DNA of 64,000 nucleotides, from NCBI GenBank assembly GCA_032629725.1, contig JAFEVB010000002.1:3844001-3908000 (forward strand), read 5' to 3'. The notes under the pieces were generated by a model. That model worked only from the letters and a program-made list of their open reading frames with translations. It did no database searches and was not told where the DNA came from. The stretch is from Gremmenia infestans (Eukaryota > Ascomycota > Leotiomycetes > Helotiales > Hamatocanthoscyphaceae). Shown one piece after another: positions 12,366-22,564 of the stretch (position 1 is the stretch's first letter; each line of letters starts with the position of its first letter). The translations under genes were made by a program, and so were the position numbers.

Positions 12366-13927
12366 TCAGACTTTCCGCGCAGCTTTACGCGTGGTAGTCT
12401 TCCGATTCGTCAAGCCGTCCGTCCGGACCTTAGTCGTGCCGTTCGCCTTGCCATTGGCGTTCCCATTGGCTTTGCCGTTTTCCTTGCCGTTTTCCTGCAC
12501 TGGCGACCCGTTAAGCAGCACTTTCGGCCCGGCTGCAGCATCCACGCCCGAGCGTGATAGGGCGTCCAACCTCTGTTCTTCCGCCAGCTCATTTTCATCA
12601 TTATCTGATCTGTCATCTTCAGCCACATTGTAGAACAAGAAGCGGTATGCGATGCGCAGAATGTAGTACAGCCAGAATATGTTCAGGCCTTGCAAACTTG
12701 CAAGCAGGAAGGTGGATATCCAATGTGAGAGATCACATTTATATTGCTCGGTCTCCCAGTTTAGCTCGTATGGTCCTACGGTCTTGAATTCGTTGAATTC
12801 TGACCAGAGGATGCGGAGATTAAGGTAATGCCGGAGATAACACCAGGCGACAATGAAGAATCCGAAATAGGGTCCGACCAATGGATGGTCGAGGTAGTTT
12901 AGGGTTTTGGAGGTCTAGAGCATGTATGTTAGCAAGCATTGCTTATACACGGTTGCAGAGGTGCTTACAGCTAGGAAGAAATCACTGATATCATGCGTAA
13001 TGTACACTGCCAGACCCATATACGTGAAATGGCATCTGTAACTTAGTCCAATGAGGAAGAGGGTCGTGATGTGATGCCCAACCAATTCCTTGTAATCCTT
13101 CCTGGGCTTCTCCATCCCTAGACTTAGGACTAGTGCCTGTTGAGCCCAATAGGCCGCTTGGAATAGGTAGTAGAACTTGAAATCCGCCTCGTGCGTTTTA
13201 TGCGGGAATCCTTCATACATCCCCCTCGTATTGAAATACCAGACTGGCGTCCGGCTCATGACATATAGTCCGCAGGGTCCTAGGACTCCAAAGTAGATCG
13301 CAGTATACATTTGCTCCATGAACCGGGACTGTTTTGCCCGACTCTTTAGCCCGCTGCGTCGTGCCATGGGTCGTAGCCATTGTTGCATAATGAACTCTCG
13401 TGTGAAGGACAGGACGATAATGTAGAACGTCACAAACGCAAAGTCCCACCATCCCTTCCCATAATGGACCGGTGCCCCCGGCTCAGCAGGCAGCTTATAG
13501 GAGAGGAAGATGAAGTGGTGTATAGGATTCGACTCGGTCGGATTGATGGCAAACAGGGCGAGGAAGACTCCAATGAGGGCCAGGGGAGTAACCCAAGTAT
13601 GCTTCAACGCGTATCTCTTCCACTTCACAAAGAGTGATCTCGCTTTCCGCCGTTTTGAGAAGGGCTTCCTGCGATAGCTTTCATTCTGCGCCTGCTTATC
13701 ATTAGTTCTGGTGAACAGATTGCAGCAGGATCGCGCACCTTGATTGTCCCCGGAGACGGCGGCCTCACATCTAGTGTTGCTAATGCGGGCACTCTGGTAT
13801 CTCCCGCTCTAATCTCTCCGCCGAGTCCACTCGAGCGCCGCCGAATTCGCGGTGTTTCGACGCTGTGTTGAAGGGGTGCTAGTTTGTCGGTGGTAGAGAG
13901 CAGCGGAAAGGCCTCAGTGGAGGGCAT
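12366..13927 (-). CDS. LAG1: Ceramide synthase, LAG1/LAC1 family (TLC domain)
   Basis: Acyl-CoA-dependent ceramide synthase of the ER membrane, 484 residues, which N-acylates sphingoid bases. Exons on the minus strand are 13927..13739, 13685..12969 and 12914..12366. The introns are 13686-13738 (donor GTGCGC) and 12915-12968 (donor GTAAGC). The TLC/Lag1 motif is clear: a His pair in GHHITTLFL (about residues 267-268) and HDISDFFLA (about 294-302), which splices directly into TSKTLNYL, as expected for the family. The sequence has multiple hydrophobic helices. An N-terminal polar segment of about 80 residues precedes the first helix. The C-terminus ends in a hydrophilic tail with repeated Asn-Gly-Lys units. 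The start ATG at 13927 is the first in frame. It lies in tandem with the PalH gene, with no sign of co-transcription. Confidence 0.93.
12430..12500 (-). repeat. Coding hexanucleotide repeat giving an Asn-Gly-Lys tail
   Basis: Imperfect units read on the minus strand as AACGGCAAR/AATGGSAAM encode NGKENGKANGNANGKANG near the C-terminus of the ceramide synthase. Interrupted coding microsatellites like this often vary in length between strains; that variability is an inference. Confidence 0.75.
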
Positions 13928-14784
13928 ACTGGAAGTGTAAGGGCCGAATAAGGCAAGAAGTTAATTACAAGAGATAAAACATGAAAGGAGCGGTCGAGAG
14001 AAGAGAACGCGCGCCACAAGTCTTCTTTTGGAGGTATGTGGGAATCAGAAGGGGGTAGAATGATATGAATTTTATTCTGAATTCGGATGGAAATTGCAGT
14101 CGGCCCAATTTCCTAAACCCCGATCCTTGCGTGCACAGTAATAGAGTAAAAGCTTAGCGTTGATTTCAACACAGAGGGATAATTAGAATAAGTAGCCTCT
14201 CAATGATATACGGTAATAAGTAACAACTAATTAGTTAGAGATCACAAGTAACCAAAGAGATGTGGTTAATAGATATGATCAAAAAGTCCTATGACGTGCC
14301 TATAGTCGGTACTGAAGGTAGACATGGCTGAGCGAGCTAGTGCATGTATGTGGATAGGGGCCAAAAATCCGAGTATCGGAGTATCCATATCCCCGGATTT
14401 CTCGGATACACAATAGCTCACATGTTCACAAGATCCTTCCTTGAGACGACATCTATTTTCACTTCCCATTATTCCGGGCTACCAAACAGATACAATAGCC
14501 CCCTGAGAATTATTAGTTGGATATAAACCCGACCCTCCCGTGATATCTTCATTACGTATGATGGTGTGTATATGCAACATATGCAATGCAGTCCTTCAAG
14601 CCCCTTATCCAAATGCACCTTGACGGGCCCTTCCGCAACCGTCTAGTCTTGTCCTAGTTCCATCCACCGCTTTATGCTTCAAACGCCATGCTTCCCAATA
14701 AATACCCCATACGCTTTTTGCCATATCATATACAGAAAAATACACACCCAAGTGACGCCACGCTGAAAAGACAATCCATTCAAA
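13928..14784. other. Intergenic region between ceramide synthase and PalH
   Basis: It contains the ceramide synthase promoter and the PalH 3' UTR, since both genes are on the minus strand. The centre, about 14100-14600, is AT-rich. No gene is visible. Confidence 0.7.
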
Positions 14785-17121
14785 CTAATCATCGTCGTTC
14801 GATCTCGGCTTTCGAGGGGGGGCTGGAATGCTGTGGACCGGTAACCCAGTTGTCGAAGCAGCTGTTCCAACAAGGTTGTTGCTGCTCCGAGAACTGATAG
14901 TTGCAGCCTTGTCTCGCGAGTCAGCCCCTATAGATGATGGCGACACTGGCGAAGTAGGCTTGTTTCGACTACTGGCGAGTCGTTCCCTGTCTTGTTGGCC
15001 CGCCGGAACGAAAGACACAGTTCCTCGCTGATGAGTTGAACGTCGACTGAGGTCATCTGGTGTATATGGATCACTCAATCTCTGGGATCGCGAATATGAC
15101 CGCTGAGAAGGATCTGGATCATCAAAAACGGGAGTTGTACGTGACGTGCTGTTGGGCCAAGGCTTCGGAGCTGTAGGACTTGAGAGTGGCTGTTCATGCC
15201 TGTCGGCATTCTCAAGTTCTTCCAATGTAGCTTGCAAATCCCGTCTTCGAACTGGGGCGGGGATGACTGTGAGTGGAAGAGAAGCGGCATCAATGACCGG
15301 TCGAGTCTTCTCACGGAGCTTCTCGGCCTGGGTTGCTGCGAATCCTTCAAGTTTCGCACGAACATTCCACCGATCAGAAGACCCGTGTATGCTTGCAGGG
15401 TTCTGTACCTTTATCGCATGAGCAGAAACTTCCGGTGGAGGGTTTTGCAATTTCCTCCGGAAAGGGTTTAATGCCTGCCATGATGCTTCCTCACGATTAT
15501 GAGTTGATTCCTCAGATCCTGCTTCCATTTGCTCCGTTGCTACGTCCTTCCTGACCTGGTCGTTCACATCTCCATTTGTACTGATCGCATTACTAGCATC
15601 CGCACTACTACTTCTCGAAACCCCGGGTCTGATCGGTGGTGTGGCTTCACTAATCGGGTGATATCGAACCGCATACACTGTACTCTCAGCGCTGGCCGTA
15701 TCGGTTCTGCTAATAGGCGTTGCGGCTGGAGCAGGCCGTCCTGGCCAAAGAGGGGGACGAGGGCGTGGTACTCGTCTAGCTGCCTGCTGTGGTCTTTCAG
15801 GACCACGGATGCCGCCTTCATCATCATGGTGAGCAACCATGCGCGACCTATAACGACTTGCGAGGCTAGACATACCAGGCCATACTCGTCCATTTGAGCT
15901 TGTTGTGGCCCCTCCTCCACTTCCCTCCTCTTCATCATCTTTCCGCCTTGCATTTCTCTGAGCCCAGACCTCGTCCGATGAAGGAGTAATATCGATCATT
16001 TCGTCGCCATCAAAGACTTCTCTCCCTAAAACCCCGTCCTTCTTTTCATTTCTCTCCAAAGCTTCAATCCTTTCTACCCATTCCCAGACCACCACACTCG
16101 CTGCTGCTGCACCAACCCATCGTACATAATCGCCCCAGCCTGCCAGGGTTGGTTTCGAGATGTCCAGTACAAAGAAGACTGTCGGGACTAACACTGCTAC
16201 CAACGATAGCAATGCCACGAGACAGATGTTCTTCATCTCTGAATGATAGAAAGCGTATCGTCTCTTTGTGATAGAATAATATATGACCCAAGCAGAGTAA
16301 AGAAGGCTTAGGGCAAGCTGAAACAAATACGCCAAAGCAGGAACCGCATCCACGAAGCTGCGGGGCCGCGAGTTCCCATTGTAAACCCAGGTGTTGAGGA
16401 TGCTGAACAATACGTCGAGTGAAATGAGCGCAAAGGCAGTCCACTTGATAATGATCTTCTCTCTTTGGCGGGGAAATAATCGTATCAGGGTCTGCGCTTG
16501 AGCTAGCCAGAGAAACGTATCTGATATCACCCGGATAACCTTGAGTTCAGTGCCATCCTCTACTTCTAATTGCAATGCCCCCGCATCCATGATTCCCATA
16601 TCATACTGGCGTTCGGCGACTCGAAATGTATCCGCCGTAGCAATGGTGAGCGATATTGCCACAGTCATCGCCGCCACTTTTTGCAACCAAGGCCGGCCCC
16701 CAATTCCAATTCCGGCATCGCTCCCAGATGGTCCATTCGTGAACCCCCGCCGGCCCAGGACTACAATCCCATCATGCAAGAATGTGCGCGGTGTAATGAA
16801 GAGCATGATGACGAGCATGTAGGCAATTACCGTCGCTGACGCCAGCGCGTAGCACTCGGGTATGGTCGAAGCATAAAAGGGATCGCGGAGGTCGAATAGC
16901 GTCGAGGGAGAGGATGGGTCCGTATTTGTGATAATAATATCGCCCGAGGTGCCTGTGCATTCTGGGCTGAAGACCGCGTCCGATGTGAGAGTGATGACCT
17001 CGGACAATCCTAAAGTCAATACCCCATTTGAAGGAAGCGTAAATGGTGTACAGTGTGGTCGGCTTGCAGTCGCCGAGATGACTGTTGGATGAGCCAGGTT
17101 GATTATCTGTCTTGCTTCCAT
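14785..17121 (-). CDS. palH: pH-response regulator PalH/Rim21-type 7TM sensor
   Basis: A single-exon frame of 778 residues. PalH/Rim21 is the plasma-membrane sensor that starts the ambient-pH (Pal/Rim) pathway leading to PacC processing. The match rests on recognised family segments: DPFYAST, then PECYALASATVIAYMLVIMLFITPRTF as the first helix, ADTFRVAERQYDMG, VRWVGAAAAS, and a seven-helix N-terminal half (roughly residues 85-350). A long hydrophilic Pro/Ser-rich cytosolic tail follows, the region that in A. nidulans binds the arrestin-like PalF. Helix-rich segments such as ISDTFLWLAQAQTLIRLFPR also fit the family. ATG 17121 gives a short N-terminal ectodomain containing two Cys. The length is close to known PalH proteins. 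The call is by recognition, not alignment. Confidence 0.88.
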   Translation of the reverse strand: MEARQIINLAHPTVISATASRPHCTPFTLPSNGVLTLGLSEVITLTSDAVFSPECTGTSGDIIITNTDPSSPSTLFDLRDPFYASTIPECYALASATVIAYMLVIMLFITPRTFLHDGIVVLGRRGFTNGPSGSDAGIGIGGRPWLQKVAAMTVAISLTIATADTFRVAERQYDMGIMDAGALQLEVEDGTELKVIRVISDTFLWLAQAQTLIRLFPRQREKIIIKWTAFALISLDVLFSILNTWVYNGNSRPRSFVDAVPALAYLFQLALSLLYSAWVIYYSITKRRYAFYHSEMKNICLVALLSLVAVLVPTVFFVLDISKPTLAGWGDYVRWVGAAAASVVVWEWVERIEALERNEKKDGVLGREVFDGDEMIDITPSSDEVWAQRNARRKDDEEEGSGGGATTSSNGRVWPGMSSLASRYRSRMVAHHDDEGGIRGPERPQQAARRVPRPRPPLWPGRPAPAATPISRTDTASAESTVYAVRYHPISEATPPIRPGVSRSSSADASNAISTNGDVNDQVRKDVATEQMEAGSEESTHNREEASWQALNPFRRKLQNPPPEVSAHAIKVQNPASIHGSSDRWNVRAKLEGFAATQAEKLREKTRPVIDAASLPLTVIPAPVRRRDLQATLEELENADRHEQPLSSPTAPKPWPNSTSRTTPVFDDPDPSQRSYSRSQRLSDPYTPDDLSRRSTHQRGTVSFVPAGQQDRERLASSRNKPTSPVSPSSIGADSRDKAATISSRSSNNLVGTAASTTGLPVHSIPAPPRKPRSNDDD

Positions 17122-19946
17122 TATCAGATCGTTGCGGCCCGGCCGCGGGTCTTTGATGGACTCCTCAGTGGTGAAAGTTCGACATTATAGGTGAAGGTGT
17201 AATCGGGTCTGAGTGGAGGCTGGGATTGAGGCTTTTCGCAGTACAATTCGATCGAAATGACATATATCTCCTTGGCTGGTCGTAGTTTTCTATGCTTGAT
17301 ATCTGAGTCTAGCTAGCACTTGGAACTCTTCCGGCGTGGTGTTTGGGTGTTTCGATGTTGTCTTGAGACCGGTAGTGCGGTTCCAGGCGCTGGATGGACG
17401 GGGAGGGGCGGGGACTGGCGGGCTCCTGAAGTCCCGGTACAGGCTGCGATCTAGGTAAGTGGGGACTTCTGGCGCACCAGGCCAGTCCTCTGCTTAAAGC
17501 CAAAGCCTTGATGCGCGACACTTGTCAGAACCACGACCGCTGGATCAGTACTGTATGCGGTACTGTATGAGGTACGAGGAGCTGCAATTGGGAGATGTCG
17601 GCACTCCCACATACATTCCCGAAAATCGATTGCTAGTATCCTCTTGGGAGAATCTGCCAAGGCCGCGCCGCCCACGTTTCTTGCGTGTGGACCCTTGGAA
17701 AAAGCTTGTCGGTGAAGATGGCTTACGGCTTCAGTAGATACCTACAAAAACAAAGTATTGCGCCGACGCGGCAGAAAGCATCAATACCTAGTTGTTTTGA
17801 TATTTTCCCAGAGGACATCTGATGGCAAGTGCTCGTAGGACAGCACTAGAATTGATGCGAATCATGCTTGCTTCTTGCTTCTCGCTGCTTTCTACACTAC
17901 CACTTTCCTCTTTCTCTGGCGACTCGTGACAAGTCGGAACAAAACAAAATAGTCCGTACAGGCTCAATCGAGATGCTGTACAAGTACCCGGCCCTTGATC
18001 ATCTTTATATAAGCCTCAATTGGTTCGCAAAACTTTATAAAGCAACTCGCACTCACGAAATGCCTCGAAACTGACAAAATATGAAAAGGAGGTCGCTTTC
18101 TTTTGCACGCTACATTCCTTCAATTGAGGGTTGAGTAGGTTTTGATAGCACTGAACGTATCGTCATCTTGAATTCGAGTTTGTATCACCTTTCTAAAATG
18201 CCTTTGGACTACGAGGGTAACATACCCCGAGGAAGTCACATCTTGCGTTGAGCCCAGTGAACGAGAGGCTTCCTCACACTATCTTGACAATTTCGAGAGG
18301 GTGAAGTGCAAGGCTACTTCTTTTGATAGAGGCAGCCGTAAGACACTATAAGAGCTAAACAGTAAGTACTGAATTGTAGCGTCTCGTTCCTTCTCTTGAC
18401 AGTAAGCAGTCCTACTATTGATGTAAAGATGCTAGTGCCCAATATTTGAGAAGCAGGCCCGGTTCTAAGATCAGAGCTTCTTCCTGCTACTTGAGTGACT
18501 AAGTTTTGGCTCTTTACACTGGAGCATTATCACAGCCTTCAATATGATTGATTGCCAGGACTTTCGATATGCACTTAGTGGATTAGTCATCGACAGCGCC
18601 TACCCCCCAAGTCTCACTCCCTTCATCAGTCCCTTTCCAGCTTCACGAGTCCAGCCATGCCTCACTTTCTATGACAGGTTTACATAGATCTATTCCGGGG
18701 TAGCACTTTGTAAGTTTTTAGATGACCACCACCAAGCAATCCTCGGAGTTACAGAGTGTTTTCTTGGCTTATGGCATTATTAGTAATGTTCTAAAGAGGC
18801 AAAACTTAGCGATGACCTCGTTCTTGTTCCTACCACCTCGCGCTCGTCTTACCAGACCTAGCCGTTTCTGCCAAACCCGCCAACAATCCTGCAAGTGGCA
18901 CAATTTCATACCGTCAATCATTATGTGCATTGATGGCGGGGAATGGTATCCTGGAATTGGGTGATAATTTTCCGCACGGGAAAGACCCATCGATCTCACG
19001 ACATGAGAGTTATCCCATCATCCCAAAGATCTTCAGGCTTCAGCTGTATCTTCTTAACACTGTTGTGTAAGTGCACAATCCTCGTAGTATTTTATAGTGT
19101 AGTGTACATGCCACTTTCGCCACGTGCTAGACCCTGCTCGCTTGAAATGTGTCCTTACTGTAGTAGGTAATAGTCCACGAGCACGAGATAGGATCCCAAC
19201 CTGGAGTACATTCCGTACGAGTATACGGAGTACTCGATCTCGGTAGAGGTTATCACTAGACTGGGTCCGAATCCCACCCCACGTCGCTTTCTACCCCTCG
19301 GGAGTCGGGACACAATAAAGTTAACTTCTTATCTTTTCTATAATAAGACAATCAGGCGATGAAAATGTAACATGGATTATCAAGTGTAATTACGTCTACT
19401 TTCACTTCTCCGGAGAAGTGGGTGTGCACTGATAATCCTTTGAATAGCCTAATAATCTAGTAAATCTCAAGATTGAGTATATATTTACTAAGAAACTATC
19501 CTATCCTACTAAGTGATTGTATTTTCTGTGAAGCTTAACTAGGGGTGAATCGATAAATTCAAATACAAATACTCGGGACAAAGCTAGGTGATTGTGAGCC
19601 ACATACATCCACTTTCTTGTATAAGTACCGATGTTTTTGGTTAACTCGTGCTGTACTATATCGCCAAGGATATAAAACCCCACATTCCCGATTTTGAAAC
19701 CAGTGTTAATGATCCTGATCTAGCTAAGCGTGCAGGACTAACTATCATTAAAGGCGGAAACTCATCTTCAGGATCAGTTCCAGGGTTCCACTTTAGGGGG
19801 GTTACAGTAGCTTCCCGTTGTACTAAGTATTGTCCGCTTCATTTTCTGTAACATATTTTAGACCTTTTGCCCTCAAAAGTTGGTGGAGTTTTACATATTT
19901 CTCACATGAAAAAAGTGCATTGCATAGCATATTATATGCGCATGCA
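17122..19946. other. Divergent intergenic region, 2.8 kb
   Basis: It lies between the PalH start (-) and a SAT4-family gene (+). Only short unsupported frames are present. Notable are a GTACTGTA-rich patch around 17547-17575, an imperfect palindrome with a TACGGAGTA nonamer around 19211-19235, and AT-rich DNA at 19310-19520. No gene or RNA could be supported. Confidence 0.65.
19211..19235. repeat. Short inverted repeat containing TACGGAGTA
   Basis: TCCGTA and TACGGA form perfect 6-nt arms around a 6-nt spacer. The right arm overlaps the nonamer TACGGAGTA at 19224-19232. The function is unknown. Confidence 0.6.
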
Positions 19947-21295
19947 ATGACGCTCTCGCTCTCGCCATCAGAGTTAGCATACCAAGAAGCACATGTCTCT
20001 GAGAGTCTCCAAGCGAATGTAATTGCGGGAACTGCTATATGTTTAGCTGCTGCATATATCTCTGTGCTTTTGCGGTTTGCGTCGAGATGGCTTGGCAACT
20101 ATGCTTATGGGAAAGATGAAGTTGCTATTACGTTTAGCCTCGTATGTTTTATACACTCCTCGCTTTCATAAAGCATTATTGATGTATGTATCTTATAGGT
20201 CACGGCAACAGCACTATCTGTGCTTACCATTGTCCGTTAGTAGTGCTTTCCACCATTTCCCTTACACATGAGCAATTCTAATACATACCCAAGTTACTAC
20301 CTATGGCCTTGGTAAACACCAAATCTCTCAAAAGCCAGGCGACATCGAGCCTTTTCAAAAGGTACTTACATGCAGTAATCCCCTCAAAAAATGCCCCACG
20401 ACTAATTACCAGCTCCCGTTGCGTAGATGACAATAGCAGCCAGAAATCTCACCTTCGTGTCCATCACCGCAACCAAAGTTTCCATCCTCTTTCTCTATCA
20501 CCGCATCTTCCCATCGCGCGCTTTCGCCAAATATCTACAGGGCGTCGGAGCCTTTGTTGCTGCCTTCACTATCGCAGGAGTCGTGACTAACATCCTCGCT
20601 TGTCTGCCGATGAAGGCGCTGTGGGAGCCTGGCATTGATGCAAAATGCATAAATCTACATGCGTCCCTCACGGCGCTGAGCACTATTGATATTCTAACCG
20701 ATGTCCTGATTCTGTGTTTGCCTTTGAGTATGGTTTGGAGGCTGCAAATGAGCACCAAGAACAAGTGGCAGGTCACAGGCATGTTTCTGGTTGGGGGCTT
20801 GTAGGTAGAGACATTCTTGAGTGAAGATTCGAGCTAATCGAAGCAGGGTTTGTGTAGGCGGGGTTGTGAGGACGGTGTATTCGAGTAAAGTTTCTCGTAC
20901 AGATGCAACTTGTACGTCAGCTGCTTTCAGAGAGTCTCGAGGTTGATACTTACTTTATCGCAGGGGACAACGCAATGCCAGGTATGTGGGCAACTATCCA
21001 GAGCAACATTGGTATTGTAAGTGCTTGCTTGCCTACTTTACGGCCTGTGGTAAGGTTTTTCCTTGGCAAGAGGCCCGCGGCTTCAACCACGACCAACACG
21101 CATTCGCAGTCGGGCCATGGCTTTTCGCGCTCGGGCATTTCGCAGAGGATGGAGTTTGTGAAAATGGACTCTGATATAGAGATGGAGAGAATTCCTCATG
21201 GGGAGAGTAGTAAAACCGGTAGTGGGAATATGATAGCGCCGGCTCATGACGGGAAGGCGTCTAGGGGGGGTTTGGTAGAGGAATATCGGCAATAG
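19947..21295 (+). CDS. SAT4-family (fungal rhodopsin-like, Pth11-related) integral membrane protein
   Basis: Six short-intron exons give a 356-residue 7TM protein: 19947..20141, 20199..20235, 20294..20361, 20427..20800, 20847..20911 and 20964..21295. The family pattern is clear across junctions: GLGKH after helix 2, TIAARNLTFVSITATKVSILFLYHRIF in helix 3, a conserved Cys (NILACLPM), DILTDVLILCLPL, then GGLVCVGGVVRTVY and DATW restored by splicing (a split TGG codon), and finally SACLPTLRPV. The C-terminal tail is polar. This family includes Pth11-like receptors and many small membrane proteins of unknown ligand. No CFEM domain is present at the N-terminus, so it is not the CFEM-bearing subclass. 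The 37-nt exon 2 and the AAG acceptor before exon 3 are the least certain choices. Confidence 0.85.
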
Positions 21296-22564
21296 GGACA
21301 CCCTTATGTACCTGTTTGAACGATTGATGAATATACCACGCTTACAACCAGTCTTTTGCACGCCACGGACGGCCTGGATGTTTGAAAAAAGAAAGAAGGC
21401 TGTCTAAAACTCCAAGTGCGAGAAGGAATACATCGTCCACTGCAATATTTAGACTATAGGATGCTTAGGCTCTTTTTGTACTTAAAAGCATTCAGTGCAT
21501 GGAGAAATCAAGTGAAATAGGGTTTTTCTTTCGATTCAAATAGAATCTTTAAAGAAAGTGGTATCAGCAAGGACTTGGTGTTGCCGCACAGACTGAAACA
21601 AATGACTGATAGGCTGATAGTAAAAGGGGTTTTAGAAATAACATGGAGCTTATCGAGGCTTGAATAAACGCCCCCCTCGGGACCGGTAAGAAGGGAAAAT
21701 GTCCTGATCTAAGGTCTTCACTTCACTCAAATATGACTTTGTAGGTGAGATATATTTATAGGCTTTGCGGGGTGGCGTGGCTTATATAACTAGTGAGAAA
21801 TAAAGTTCAGCTGAGGGAGCTAACTCTCGGTTTAGGGTTGGGGGCACAAACTCGGCAAAAGGGGCAGAGATTTGGGCTTCGATGCGAGTGATTTTATCCG
21901 CGGCACTGACACGACATACACGGTGGAGAAGCATCTGTCGTTCCTGGTACGCACCCACACGTGACTCATTCTTACCATTGTTGCATTGTGCATTTATGAA
22001 GATTTTTTGATTGCGAGGTGCGAGTCGGCCGGTCTGCGAGTGAGTTCATACATTTGGGTTGTTCATCCAAAAAGGGGTTAGTGCATACCTTGGTGTGGAT
22101 CCTTCCCTTACAAGGGGGGGGGAAATAACTTGAAACGGCTCTTAATCGCGGACTGGTTTTCTTCAGATTCAACAACTTATCAACTGCTCCGACGCCCATT
22201 CCTTAACTTCCTTTCTCATCGTACGTTTACTCTACACTGCGGTTGGACTGCGACTACGCCGGCCATAGTCAACTCTCTCCGACTTGCACGAATATACCCA
22301 CGGTCCGTAGCCGGAGGCTGGGAAGACCCCGACGATCCCTTGATTTCTCTCGCACCACCTGCGCCCGTTTCGTAGCGACGCCGTTCCCTTCATTCCTTTG
22401 TATTGCGAAGTTCGATTAGAGGGCACAGAGTTCGAATAGCATCGGTACTGCGTACCATTGACAGCACAGATTGCAAGAGTCGCGGATTCGTGCATCGTCG
22501 CGCGCCCTGTTAGCACGCTCCATTACCGTATTCGAATTCGCAGGCCCCATGCTGTTAGGAGACA
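21296..22564. other. Intergenic region before the Tea4/Bud14-like gene
   Basis: It contains the 3' UTR of the SAT4-family gene and the promoter of the SH3-protein gene. Short frames here do not look coding. No repeats or RNA genes were seen. Confidence 0.65.

Noticed and set aside
12144..12557. 137-residue plus-strand frame
   Set aside because: A shadow of the minus-strand ceramide synthase 3' exon.
12366..17121. Ceramide synthase and PalH as a functional lipid-pH sensing cluster
   Set aside because: Mere adjacency on one strand with about 860 bp between; no shared regulation visible, so no functional link is claimed.
19245..19285. Possible tRNA B-box (GGTCCGAATCC) with T-arm-like stem
   Set aside because: No A-box, D-arm or acceptor stem at correct spacing.
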